Shown piece after piece: positions 7,043-16,004 of a stretch of 64,000 bases of DNA. The stretch spans positions 248,001 through 312,000 of the forward strand of contig NZ_VIGX01000004.1 in assembly GCF_007858475.1 (NCBI RefSeq), read 5' to 3'. Position 1 is the stretch's first letter, and the number at the start of each line of letters is the position of its first letter. The notes beneath the pieces were generated by a model that saw only the letters and a list, made by a program, of their open reading frames with translations, did no database searches and had not been told where the DNA came from. Made by a program: the position numbers and the translations under genes. This DNA comes from Tsukamurella conjunctivitidis. GTDB lineage: Bacteria > Actinomycetota > Actinomycetes > Mycobacteriales > Mycobacteriaceae.

Positions 7043-8767
7043 ATGACATCCACCGGCCTCCTTCGGCTGCTGTGGACCTTCACGCCGGGCCACCGACGAT
7101 CCCTCGTCGGTGGCCTGGCGCTGTTGGTCGCGGCGGCACTCGTCGAGGTCGCATCGGTGCTGGTCATGGCCGACGTCCTCACCACGGTCCTCGACTCCGA
7201 CTCCCACGGAGCCGCGGCGCGGGGCGTCGCCTCCTGGGTGGCCGTCACCCTGCTCGGCGCGGCCCTCACCTACGCCGGGACCCTCGCTACCTGCCGGGCC
7301 GCGGAGGGCACCGTCCTCGCCCTGCGCGACGAGGTCTTCGCGCAGCTGCTGCGCCTGCCGATGGACGCGGTGCACCGGCTCTCCGCGGGGGACGTGGTCG
7401 TCCGCCTCACCGAGGACGTGGTCGTGCTGGAGACCGCGCTCTCGGTGTCCGTGGTGCAGGCCGTCGTCGCCGTGCTGACGACGGGCGGCCTGATCGGCGC
7501 CGCCTGGTGGCTGAGCTGGCAGCTGACCCTCGTCGCACTGGTGGCGGTGCCCGTGCTCATGGGCCTCGCCCGGGCCTTTCGCGGCGCGCAGGAACGGGCG
7601 ACGGCGCGCGAGCGCACCGCCCACTCGGCGCTCGGGACGGCGATCGCCGAGGTCTCCTCCACCGTCGAACACGTGCGCCTGCACACGATGGAGCCCGCCG
7701 AACGCGCCGAGGTGCACCGTCGCGGCGCCGCGCTGCTCGCGGCCCGCATGCGGGAGGCCCGCGTGCACGCCGCGTTCGGCGGTGTCCTGGGGTCGGCGCA
7801 GGCGCTCACGCTGATCGCCGTCTCGGTGGCCGGGGTGGCACTGGTGCGCACCGGCGGCCTCACCTACGGCGCGCTGATCGCGCTCACCGGCTACCTGGGA
7901 TACCTCTATCCCCGGGTACAGGACGTCGCCGAGAGCCGCCTCGCGCTCGTCGGCGCGCGGGTCAGCGCCGATCGCCTGGTCGAGGTCGTGGGTCCCCTCC
8001 GCGCCGCACCGCGGTCCGCCCGGGTCGACGGTGCGCCGCCCGCCGGCGCCGTTCCGCTCGGCGGTGACCGCCCAGGTGGTGACGGTCTTGGCGGTGGCGG
8101 CACGCGGCTCGTCCCTCCCGGTCTTGTCGTGCGGGTGACCGATCTGCGCGCTCGGCGCGGGGATTTCGTTCTCGACTGTCCCGAGTTCTCGGCCGAACCG
8201 GGCGCGCTGACGGCCCTCGTGGGGCCCTCCGGCTCCGGGAAGTCGACGCTCGCGCAGGTGCTCGCGGGGCTGACGGAGGCCGAGGGCACCGTCGTACTGG
8301 GGGAGCGGGTGGCCCCGGCGGGCGCCGCGCTCGGAGAACTGGTGACGCTCGTGCCCCAACGTGCCGTGATCCGGACCGGCACGCTGGCCTCGAACATCGC
8401 CTACGGCAGCGGTGCCGACCCGTGCGTCGCGGGCGCGCTGGCGGGTGCCGACGAGTTCGTGCGCGGGCTGCCCGACGGCTACGCCACGCCGACGTCCCTG
8501 GGCGGGGAGGAGCTCTCGGGCGGGCAGCGGCAGCGGATCGCCCTCGCGCGCGGGCTGGGCCGGCTCACGCCGGTGCTGATCCTCGACGAACCCAGTACCG
8601 GGCTGGACCGTGCGAACACCGAGCGGCTGGTGGGCGTGCTGCGGTCGATCGCGGTGCGCCGCACCGTCATCGTGATCACGCACGATCCGGTGCTCCGCGC
8701 CGCCGCCGATCGCTGTTACCGGGTCGCGGGCGGACGGGTCGTGGCGGCGGTGGGTGCAGACGCCTGA
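7043..8767 (+). CDS. ABC exporter, fused membrane and ATPase domains
   Basis: A 574-residue half-transporter of the ABCB/type IV exporter class. About residues 1-300 form a six-helix membrane domain (first helix near 20-45). A Gly/Pro-rich linker of ~30 residues joins it to the ATPase: Walker A GPSGSGKS (394-401), Q-loop LVPQR, signature ELSGGQRQR, Walker B VLILDEPSTGLD and switch His in VIVITHD. Exporters of this type work as dimers, and no second half-transporter gene is adjacent, so a homodimer is expected. It directly follows the Trp-rich peptide gene. The substrate is unknown. The start is ATG at 7043, fixed by GAGGAG 4 nt upstream. Confidence 0.9.
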   Translation: MTSTGLLRLLWTFTPGHRRSLVGGLALLVAAALVEVASVLVMADVLTTVLDSDSHGAAARGVASWVAVTLLGAALTYAGTLATCRAAEGTVLALRDEVFAQLLRLPMDAVHRLSAGDVVVRLTEDVVVLETALSVSVVQAVVAVLTTGGLIGAAWWLSWQLTLVALVAVPVLMGLARAFRGAQERATARERTAHSALGTAIAEVSSTVEHVRLHTMEPAERAEVHRRGAALLAARMREARVHAAFGGVLGSAQALTLIAVSVAGVALVRTGGLTYGALIALTGYLGYLYPRVQDVAESRLALVGARVSADRLVEVVGPLRAAPRSARVDGAPPAGAVPLGGDRPGGDGLGGGGTRLVPPGLVVRVTDLRARRGDFVLDCPEFSAEPGALTALVGPSGSGKSTLAQVLAGLTEAEGTVVLGERVAPAGAALGELVTLVPQRAVIRTGTLASNIAYGSGADPCVAGALAGADEFVRGLPDGYATPTSLGGEELSGGQRQRIALARGLGRLTPVLILDEPSTGLDRANTERLVGVLRSIAVRRTVIVITHDPVLRAAADRCYRVAGGRVVAAVGADA

Positions 8768-8813
8768 AATGCCCCGCTGCGGTGCCGCAGTGGTGTTTGA
8801 TGAATCGTCACAG

Positions 8814-8843
8814 ACCCGAGACGACTCACACACCCGAGACGAC
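8814..8843 (+). repeat. 12-bp direct repeat before the permease
   Basis: ACCCGAGACGAC occurs twice (8814-8825 and 8832-8843) with an 18-bp period, ending just before the permease ribosome-binding site (AGGAG). This could be a tandem protein site or a chance duplication in the leader. Confidence 0.6.
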
Positions 8844-8855
8844 ACAGGAGCACGC

Positions 8856-10352
8856 ATGGCCAACCCACTGCTGCGCACCAAATCGGTGGAACAATCGATC
8901 GCCGATACCGAGGTGGTCGGCACCCGGCTCAAGAAACAGCTGACCGCATGGGACCTCACGATCTTCGGCGTCGCGGTCGTCGTCGGTGCCGGCATCTTCA
9001 CCATCGGCGCCTCGACGGCAGGTGATTACTCGGGCCCGGCGGTCTCGGTGTCGTTCATCATCGCCGCGATCGCGTGCGGCCTCGCCGCGCTCTGCTATGC
9101 CGAGTTCGCGTCGACGGTGCCGGTCGCCGGTTCGGCCTACACGTTCTCCTATGCCACCTTCGGCGAATTCGTCGCGTGGATCATCGGCTGGGACCTGGTG
9201 CTGGAGTTCTCCATCGCCGCCGCGGCGGTGGCGAGCGGCTGGTCGAGCTACCTCGGCACGGTCTTCGGCACGGGTCCGGCGGCGGTCGAGATCGGGGGCC
9301 ACACGATCGACTGGGGCGCGATGCTCATCGTCGGCGTCCTGACGGTCCTGCTCACCTTCGGGGCGAAGGTCTCCTCGCGCGTGTCCGCCGTGATCACGGC
9401 GATCAAGGTGGCCGTCGTGCTGCTCGTCATCGTGGTCGGCGCCTTCTACATCAAGGGCTCGAACTACTCGCCGTTCGTCCCCGAATCCGTGCCGGGCGAG
9501 AAGTCCGGCGTCACTCTGGACTCCACGCTGTTCCAAGCGATCTTCGGCAGCGGCTCGTCGTACGGCTGGTTCGGCGTGCTCGCCGGCGCGGGCATCGTCT
9601 TCTTCGCGTTCATCGGCTTCGACATCGTGGCGACCTCCGCCGAGGAGACCGTGAAGCCGCAGCGCGACGTGCCGCGCGGCATCCTGGGCTCGCTGGCGAT
9701 CGTCACCGTCCTCTACATCGCGGTCACCGTGGTCGTCACGGGCATGGCTAGCTACAAGGACCTCGCCACCAGTGCCGGCGACGGCGGCGAGAAGAACCTG
9801 GCCTACGCCTTCTCGCTCAACGGCGTGGACTGGGCGGCGACGATCATCTCGATCGGCGCGCTCGCCGGCCTCACCACCGTGGTGATGGTGCTGCTCATGG
9901 GCCAGAACCGCGTCCTCTTCGCCATGGCCCGCGACGGCCTGCTGCCGCGCCAGCTGGCCAAGACCTCCGACCGCGGCGTGCCGGTGCGGATCTCGGTCGG
10001 CGTCGGCGTCGTGGTCGCGTTCCTGGCCGGCATCTTCCCGCTCAAGGAACTGACCATGCTGATCAACATAGGCACGCTGTTCGCCTTCGTCCTGGTCTCG
10101 GTCGGTGTCATCGTGCTGCGCAAGCAGCGCCCGGACCTCAAGCGTGGCTTCACCGCCCCGCTCGTGCCCCTGGTGCCGATCCTGTCGGTCATCGCCTGCG
10201 GCTGGTTGATGTTCAACCTCACGCTCGAGACCTGGGTCCGCTTCCTCATCTGGATGGCACTCGGCGTGGTCGTCTATTTCGTCTACTCGAAGAACCATTC
10301 GTTGCTCGGCAGGCGTGAGCGCGGCGAGGTCATCGAGTCGCTGGCCGACTGA
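8856..10352 (+). CDS. APC-family cationic amino acid permease (Rv3253c-like)
   Basis: A 498-residue integral membrane amino-acid/polyamine permease of the CAT subgroup, with about 12-14 helices. The cytoplasmic N-terminus ends in LKKQLTAWDLTIFG, followed by the substrate-backbone motif GAGIFTIG in helix 1; later conserved blocks include FFAFIGFDIVATSAEE and GQNRVLFAMARDGLLP. The ATG at 8856 has AGGAG 6 nt upstream; the frame is open further 5' without a better start. It lies between manA and sahH like mycobacterial Rv3253c, annotated there as a cationic amino-acid transporter. Arginine, lysine or ornithine are likely substrates (family inference). Confidence 0.9.
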   Translation: MANPLLRTKSVEQSIADTEVVGTRLKKQLTAWDLTIFGVAVVVGAGIFTIGASTAGDYSGPAVSVSFIIAAIACGLAALCYAEFASTVPVAGSAYTFSYATFGEFVAWIIGWDLVLEFSIAAAAVASGWSSYLGTVFGTGPAAVEIGGHTIDWGAMLIVGVLTVLLTFGAKVSSRVSAVITAIKVAVVLLVIVVGAFYIKGSNYSPFVPESVPGEKSGVTLDSTLFQAIFGSGSSYGWFGVLAGAGIVFFAFIGFDIVATSAEETVKPQRDVPRGILGSLAIVTVLYIAVTVVVTGMASYKDLATSAGDGGEKNLAYAFSLNGVDWAATIISIGALAGLTTVVMVLLMGQNRVLFAMARDGLLPRQLAKTSDRGVPVRISVGVGVVVAFLAGIFPLKELTMLINIGTLFAFVLVSVGVIVLRKQRPDLKRGFTAPLVPLVPILSVIACGWLMFNLTLETWVRFLIWMALGVVVYFVYSKNHSLLGRRERGEVIESLAD

Positions 10353-10372
10353 CCGCAGCGTCCCCACACACG

Positions 10373-10408
10373 GAACCGCGGCCGGAGCATCTGCTCCCGC
10401 CGCGGTTC
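10373..10408 (+). terminator. hairpin terminator after the permease
   Basis: Arms GAACCGCGGC (10373-10382) and GCCGCGGTTC (10399-10408) enclose a second stem GGAGCA/TGCTCC with a 2-nt loop and a single C-C mismatch between the two stems. It starts 20 nt after the permease stop and insulates sahH. Confidence 0.85.
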
Positions 10409-10474
10409 TGCGTTTCCGGCAGATCCGTTCCGATACTCGGGTTCTGCGCCGCTTCGAGACGTAATCCGGCGGCG

Positions 10475-10497
10475 GAACGTCGAAAATCCCGACGTTC
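10475..10497. promoter_or_regulatory. inverted repeat upstream of sahH
   Basis: A perfect 8-bp inverted repeat, GAACGTCG, 7 nt, CGACGTTC, ends about 60 bp before the predicted sahH transcription start. That distance suits an activator or regulator site rather than a terminator. The regulator is unknown. Confidence 0.5.
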
Positions 10498-10544
10498 GGA
10501 ACGCAACCGCAACGGGTGGCGGGGACGCCGCGCACCAGGAGCGA

Positions 10545-10550
10545 TAGCCT
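10545..10550 (+). promoter_or_regulatory. leaderless -10 box for sahH
   Basis: TAGCCT sits 7 nt before the GTG at 10558; the nearest Shine-Dalgarno-like AGGAG is 16 nt away and too distant to decide the start. Confidence 0.6.
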
Positions 10551-10557
10551 GGACCGC

Positions 10558-12024
<1,467 letters not shown>

Positions 12025-12025
12025 G

Positions 12026-12748
12026 TCACCGCACCCGCGACGAACTCACGCACACCTTCCACCCTCCGGACTCCTTCCGGAGGGTGGTCGTGTCCGTGAG
12101 GGACTTCGAGACCACTGTCGATGAGCCCACCGGCGTCGACGTGACCTCGGCCTCCGCGGTGCCCGCGCCGCCGTCGACCCGGATCTGCCCGACGACGACC
12201 TCCCAGCGACCGTCCGGCCCGAGCAGCGTGTCGATCTCGGCGGCGAAGGTCTGCGCGGTGAACTGGGTCTGCAGCATCGCGACGTCCGTGGCGCAGCGGA
12301 CGCCGATCAGCGCCGACAGGTCCCGGTCGTTGAGGGTCTTCGTCTCGGCGGCGATGACGTCGCGGATCTGCTGCTCGTCGCCGGCGCTGGAGCGGTTGGC
12401 GAGGATGTACCAGGTCGCGCCGAGGATGATCGCGATGATCAGCACCGTCGCGCCCAGCACGATCGCCACCGACCGGTCCTTGGCCGGCGGCGGCCCCGCG
12501 GGAACCGCCGGGGTGTAGGGCGCCGTACCGGGCACGGGAACCGGGCCCGACGGTGCCGGTGCGTCCGCGGGCGACGGTGCCGGAGCGCCGGTCACGGCCC
12601 GCCCCGTGAGGTAGGGCGTGCCCGCCGAGGAGACCGGTCCGCCCGTGCCGTACAGCTGCGGCGGCCGCGGCGGGGCGATCCCGAGGCGCTGATAGGTCTC
12701 CGGCGGCAGGACGGGATGCAGCAGTTCGCGCGGGTCAGTCGGGCGCAT
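12026..12748 (-). CDS. Pro-rich single-pass membrane protein with extracytoplasmic NTF2-like domain
   Basis: 240 residues: a Pro/Ala-rich cytoplasmic N-terminus (1-90), one transmembrane helix at about 94-117 (VAIVLGATVLIIAIILGATWY) and an outside domain that begins EQQIRDVIAAETKTLNDRDLSALI and resembles NTF2/DUF4878-type lipoprotein domains, with two cysteines that may pair. The ATG at 12748 overlaps the end of the DUF1003 gene by 14 nt, so the two are translationally coupled in the MgtE_N-DUF1003 operon. Its last codons contain the sahH terminator hairpin. The position corresponds roughly to mycobacterial Rv1230c-Rv1233c membrane proteins. The function is unknown. Confidence 0.8.
   Translation of the reverse strand: MRPTDPRELLHPVLPPETYQRLGIAPPRPPQLYGTGGPVSSAGTPYLTGRAVTGAPAPSPADAPAPSGPVPVPGTAPYTPAVPAGPPPAKDRSVAIVLGATVLIIAIILGATWYILANRSSAGDEQQIRDVIAAETKTLNDRDLSALIGVRCATDVAMLQTQFTAQTFAAEIDTLLGPDGRWEVVVGQIRVDGGAGTAEAEVTSTPVGSSTVVSKSLTDTTTLRKESGGWKVCVSSSRVR
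12059..12087. terminator. 12-bp hairpin after sahH, inside the convergent gene
   Basis: CCACCCTCCGGA (12059-12070) and TCCGGAGGGTGG (12076-12087) make a perfect 12-bp stem with a 5-nt loop, 35 nt past the sahH stop. It lies within the coding 3' end of the opposing gene, so it is read as protein on the minus strand and as a terminator on the plus strand. Confidence 0.75.
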
Positions 12749-13271
12749 CGCCGCGGTCCTCCGGCGTCGCGGGCGCGTGGCTGCGGTGTTCCAGGGTCTG
12801 CAGCAGCGCGGTGAGCGCGTCCAGCTTCTCGTGCACCTCGTCGAGCTCGCGGCGCATGTAGTCGCGGCTCGCGGCCTCGCCCACGGCCAGGCGCACCGAG
12901 GCCAGCTCGCGGGCGAGGAACTCGGTGTCGGCCTTGGTCTGCGCGGCGCGCATCCGGTCCTCGTCGAGCGAGACCCGGTCGCGGCTCTCCTGCCGGTTCT
13001 GCGCGAGCAGGATGAGCGGCGCGGCGTACGCGGCCTGGGTCGAGAAGGCCAGGTTGAGCAGGATGAACGGGTACGGATCGAAGTGGTAGGTGAACCACAG
13101 GACGTTGAGCGCGATCCACACGAGCACGATCACGGTCTGGATCGCGAGGTAGCGCCCGGTTCCCAGGAACCGGGCGACGCTCTCGGCGCCCTGGCCGATC
13201 ATGTCGTCGCCCAGGTTCAAGTTGAAGCTGCGCGAGAGCCGCGGGGTGTCGAGCCGGGAACGCTCCTTCAT
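12735..13271 (-). CDS. DUF1003 membrane protein
   Basis: A 178-residue DUF1003 protein. The conserved module spans about residues 20-110: GDDMIGQGAESVARFLGTGR, a first helix QTVIVLVWIALNVLWF, then DPYPFILLNLAFSTQAAYAAPLILLAQNRQ with a second helix. The C-terminal part (RDRVSLDED onward) is charged and probably coiled coil, ending in MRRELDEVHEKLDALTALLQTLE. Its ATG overlaps the stop of the MgtE_N/CBS gene by 4 nt (ATGA), indicating a coupled operon. In mycobacteria the same neighbour pair occurs (Rv1232c-Rv1231c). A role in magnesium or cation transport is suggested only by context. Confidence 0.9.
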   Translation of the reverse strand: MKERSRLDTPRLSRSFNLNLGDDMIGQGAESVARFLGTGRYLAIQTVIVLVWIALNVLWFTYHFDPYPFILLNLAFSTQAAYAAPLILLAQNRQESRDRVSLDEDRMRAAQTKADTEFLARELASVRLAVGEAASRDYMRRELDEVHEKLDALTALLQTLEHRSHAPATPEDRGDAPD

Positions 13272-14551
13272 CCGGTCACCTCCTCGGTGTGCTCGTCCTC
13301 GTCGCGCCAGTCCTCGGGAAGCAGGTGGTCGAGGACGTCATCGACGGACACGGCCCCCAGCAGGTGGTTCTCCGCGTCGATGACCGGCCCGCTGACCAGG
13401 TTGTACGCCGCGAAATAGCGGGTCACCGCACCGAGGGGGTCGTCCGGCCCGAGGCGCGGCAGGTCGGTGTCGACGATGCCGCCCACCAGGTCGGCCGGGG
13501 GCTCACGCAGCAGCTGCTGCAGGTGCACCGCGCCGAGGTAGCGGCCGGTCGGCGTCGCCGTCGGGGGCCGCACCACGAAGACCATGCTGGCCAGCGCGGG
13601 CGTGATGTCGGGGTTGCGGACCCGGGCGAGGGCCTCGGCCACCGTGGTCGACGGGGTCACGACGATCGGCTCGGGCGTCATCATGCCGCCCGCGGTGTAG
13701 GGCGAGAACGTGAGCAGGCGGCGGACGGTGCCCGAGTCCTCGGGGTCCATCACCGACAGCAGCTCCTCGCGCTGGGTGTCGGGCAGTTCGCCCAAGAGGT
13801 CGGCGGCGTCGTCGGGGTCCATCGCCTCGAGCACGTCGGCGGCGCGGGCCTTGGACAGGTACGCGATCACCTCGGCCTGGTCGTCGTCGCCGAGCTCCTG
13901 GAGGACGTCGGCGAGCCGCTCGTCGTCGAAGGCCGCCGCGATCGAGAGCCTGCGCTGCGCCGGCAGCTCACGCAGGGCCTGCGCGACATCGGTGGCGCGC
14001 ATGTCCTCGAAGACGGTCAGCGCCTCGGCGATGTCGTGGTCGGCGCCCGTGAGTGCCGTGGTCGTGAAGCCGTAGACGTGGGGCAGGTCCACCACCTGCA
14101 CGCCCCCGCGCCGGCTCCAGCCGGTCGCGCGGATCTTCACGGCCAGGCGGTGCACGACCCAGTCGCGCGTGCGGGTCTGCTCGATCCCGACGTCGGCCAC
14201 GGAGGCGTCGGCACCGTCGTACGGTTCCCCGGGCTCCTCGATGCGGACCTTGGTGCCCAGGAGCTGTCCGAGGGCGAGCGCCTCGCCGGGGCGGATGTGC
14301 AGTCGGCGCAGGCTCACCGACCCCGTGTTGAGGGTGACGGCGGCGGGTTCGATGCTGGTCACGCGGAGCATCGGCACGAAGATGCGGCGGCGGTTCGCCA
14401 GTTCCACCGCGAGTCCGAGGACCCGCGGCGCCTTGCGATCGGCGCGCAGGCCGATCACCGCGTCCCGGACGCGGCCGACGGATTCGCCGTCCGGGCCGAC
14501 GACGGGCAAGCCGGACAGTCGCGCGACGAATACTCTGGAGACAGCCGACAT
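13268..14551 (-). CDS. PRC-barrel / MgtE N-terminal / CBS-domain protein (Rv1232c-like)
   Basis: 427 residues. An N-terminal PRC-barrel-like region contains DGESVGRVRDAVIG. The central part matches the superhelical MgtE_N domain (repeats such as VAQALRELPAQRRLSIAAAF, ADVLEAMDPDDAADLLGELP). A C-terminal CBS pair follows, with YTAGGMMTPEPIVVTPSTTV and GPVIDAENHLLGAVSVDDVLDHL. The magnesium channel membrane helices of true MgtE are absent, so this is a soluble Mg2+/nucleotide sensor or a partner of a separate channel, possibly the DUF1003 protein encoded next. TACCCT lies 7 nt before the ATG, so the mRNA looks leaderless. It is divergent from the stress-protein gene across 51 bp. Confidence 0.9.
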   Translation of the reverse strand: MSAVSRVFVARLSGLPVVGPDGESVGRVRDAVIGLRADRKAPRVLGLAVELANRRRIFVPMLRVTSIEPAAVTLNTGSVSLRRLHIRPGEALALGQLLGTKVRIEEPGEPYDGADASVADVGIEQTRTRDWVVHRLAVKIRATGWSRRGGVQVVDLPHVYGFTTTALTGADHDIAEALTVFEDMRATDVAQALRELPAQRRLSIAAAFDDERLADVLQELGDDDQAEVIAYLSKARAADVLEAMDPDDAADLLGELPDTQREELLSVMDPEDSGTVRRLLTFSPYTAGGMMTPEPIVVTPSTTVAEALARVRNPDITPALASMVFVVRPPTATPTGRYLGAVHLQQLLREPPADLVGGIVDTDLPRLGPDDPLGAVTRYFAAYNLVSGPVIDAENHLLGAVSVDDVLDHLLPEDWRDEDEHTEEVTG

Positions 14552-14558
14552 GTACTTC

Positions 14559-14564
14559 AGGGTA
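14559..14564 (-). promoter_or_regulatory. leaderless -10 box for MgtE_N/CBS gene
   Basis: Minus-strand TACCCT lies 7 nt before the ATG at 14551, with no Shine-Dalgarno between. Confidence 0.55.
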
Positions 14565-14602
14565 GTTTCGTTCTACGAATCGCATGTGAGGGAGGGCGCC
14601 GA

Positions 14603-15124
14603 ATGTCGCAACCGCTACCCGGTCCCGGGTCGCCGAACCAGCCGGGAGGGCCCGCCGGTCGCGGGCTGCCGACGCCGCCGAAGGGCTGGCCGATCGGTTC
14701 CTACAGCACCTACGCGGAGGCGCAGCGGGCCGTCGACTACCTGTCGGACCAGGAGTTCCCGGTCCAGAACGTGACCATCGTGGGCGTCGACCTGATGCAG
14801 GTGGAGCGGATCACCGGCCGCCTGACCTGGGGGCGCGTGCTCAGCGCGGGCGCCGCCTCGGGCGCCTGGCTGGGCCTGTTCCTCGGCCTGCTCGTGGGTC
14901 TGTTCGTGGGCGGCGGGGAGTCCCTGCCCGCGACGGTGATCGCCGGCGTCATCGGCGGTATCGTCTTCGGCCTGATCAGCGCCGCGGTGCCGTACTGGGC
15001 CTCGCGCGGGACCCGCGACTTCTCGTCGACGATGCAGCTGGTCGCGGGCCGGTACGACGTGCTCTGCGACCCGCAGGTCGCCGAGCGCGCCCGCGACATG
15101 CTGGCGCGTCTGAACATCCAGTAG
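14603..15124 (+). CDS. general stress protein 17M-like membrane protein (Rv1234-like)
   Basis: 173 residues: a Pro/Gly-rich start, then the GSP17M-type module PIGSYSTYAEAQRAVDYLSDQ and FPVQNVTIVGVDLMQVE, followed by a Gly-rich two-helix membrane segment (about 72-122, GAWLGLFLGLLVGLFVGGG and IAGVIGGIVFGLISAA) and a C-terminal alpha/beta piece YDVLCDPQVAERARDML. In mycobacteria (Rv1234) it stands just upstream of lpqY; here three extra genes intervene. GAGGGAGGG precedes the ATG at 14603. The function is not known; family members are stress-induced in Bacillus (DUF family knowledge). Confidence 0.88.
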   Translation: MSQPLPGPGSPNQPGGPAGRGLPTPPKGWPIGSYSTYAEAQRAVDYLSDQEFPVQNVTIVGVDLMQVERITGRLTWGRVLSAGAASGAWLGLFLGLLVGLFVGGGESLPATVIAGVIGGIVFGLISAAVPYWASRGTRDFSSTMQLVAGRYDVLCDPQVAERARDMLARLNIQ

Positions 15125-15142
15125 CCCCGAGATAGTTGCCGA

Positions 15143-15171
15143 ACCGGAAACGATCCCATATTGTTTCCGGT
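15143..15171. promoter_or_regulatory. operator and leaderless promoter of the membrane/HTH pair
   Basis: ACCGGAAAC (15143-15151) and GTTTCCGGT (15163-15171) form a perfect 9-bp inverted repeat with an 11-nt spacer. The spacer and right arm contain TATTGT (15159-15164), a -10 box 7 nt before the ATG at 15172. A dimeric regulator bound here would cover the promoter; the winged-helix protein encoded two genes on is the obvious candidate. Confidence 0.75.
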
Positions 15172-15609
15172 ATGGAAACGAACTCGGAGGACGGTGGCAC
15201 GCTCGCCGACGTCGAGGCCGCGGGAGCGGCCGGGCGTCGGGCGGCCCTGCCGTGGTGGCTGCTCGCGCTCGAGGTCCTGTTCGTCGCCGGGGTGTGGTCG
15301 ATGGTCTACGGCGGCCCGCAGACCTGGCGGAACATCCTGCTCGCGTTCGCGGTCTTCGCCGTGCCGGTCATGGTGCTGGTGGTGATCGCGAAGAGGCGGG
15401 GGCGCGTGGGTGCGTTCGCGCCGGGCTCGCGCGCGTCGGTCGTGTCCTGGGTGGGCTTCTTCGGCGCCATGTTCGCCGGGATGATCTCCGCGAAGTATCT
15501 CGAGGCCGGGCGACCGCTCACGTACGTCGCGGTGTTCGCCGTGGTGGTCGTCATCTACGGCGGCTGCCGCGTGGCGGCGGAGCGGCTCACCGTGCGGCAG
15601 TCCGCGTGA
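15172..15609 (+). CDS. small four-helix membrane protein, hypothetical
   Basis: 145 residues with an acidic N-terminus (METNSEDGG) and four predicted helices near 27-46, 53-72, 90-108 and 117-132; helix 1 begins PWWLLALEVLFVAGVW. No named family recognised. ATG at 15172 is chosen because a -10 box lies 7 nt upstream; the upstream in-frame ATG at 15136 would fall inside the promoter. Its stop overlaps the regulator start (GTGA), so the pair is translationally coupled and very likely functions together, for example as a repressor-controlled membrane stress protein (inference). Confidence 0.8.
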   Translation: METNSEDGGTLADVEAAGAAGRRAALPWWLLALEVLFVAGVWSMVYGGPQTWRNILLAFAVFAVPVMVLVVIAKRRGRVGAFAPGSRASVVSWVGFFGAMFAGMISAKYLEAGRPLTYVAVFAVVVVIYGGCRVAAERLTVRQSA

Positions 15610-15902
15610 GCGGCCCGGACCACGGCCCGCCGGCGTTCGACGACCTCATCCACCCGCGGCAGCGGCTGATGATCTGCGCGGCCCTCGGGCAGGCCGAGGA
15701 GCTGCGGTTCGACCTGCTCGCGAAGGCTCTGGGGGTGAGCGCCTCCGTGCTGAGCAAGCACCTGGCGAAGCTGGAGGAGGCGCGGTACGTCGAGCTGCGG
15801 CGCGACGCCGCGGACTCGCGTCGTCAGTGGGTCGCGCTCACGCCCGCCGGGACCTCCGCCTTCGCCCGCCACGTCGCGGCACTGCGCGCGCTCACCGACT
15901 GA
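15606..15902 (+). CDS. winged-helix transcriptional regulator (HTH_34/ArsR-MarR-like)
   Basis: A 98-residue DNA-binding protein. The winged helix reads FDDLIHPRQRLMICAALG then FDLLAKALGVSASVLSKHLAKLEEARYVELRRDA, ending with a wing TPAGTSAFARHVAALRAL. This is the HTH_34 type found in stand-alone repressors, lacking metal-binding cysteines of ArsR sensors. The GTG start overlaps the stop of the preceding membrane protein by 4 nt. It probably represses its own operon through the inverted repeat at 15143-15171. The signal is unknown; a direct interaction with the co-encoded membrane protein is possible. Confidence 0.88.
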   Translation: MSGPDHGPPAFDDLIHPRQRLMICAALGQAEELRFDLLAKALGVSASVLSKHLAKLEEARYVELRRDAADSRRQWVALTPAGTSAFARHVAALRALTD

Positions 15903-15963
15903 GCCTCGACGCCCTCGCCGCATCGAGTCCGCCGAACCTGTTTACCGGGTCGCGATGTCCTGC

Positions 15964-15992
15964 TAAATTCGAGAGAAGTGATAGCGATCACA
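15964..15992 (+). promoter_or_regulatory. promoter and CRP-like site before the diiron oxygenase
   Basis: TAAATT (15964-15969) is a -10 candidate predicting a start near 15976. Immediately downstream AGTGATAGCGATCACA (15977-15992) matches the CRP/FNR consensus TGTGA-N6-TCACA at all but the first base. Lying at about +1 to +16 and abutting AAGGAGG, it would act as a repressor site if bound. Confidence 0.55.
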
Positions 15993-16004
15993 AGGAGGAC
16001 TCTC

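Noticed and set aside
10409-10557. SAM/SAH riboswitch upstream of sahH.
   Set aside because: No conserved riboswitch core was recognisable and the gene appears leaderless, leaving no 5' UTR for one.
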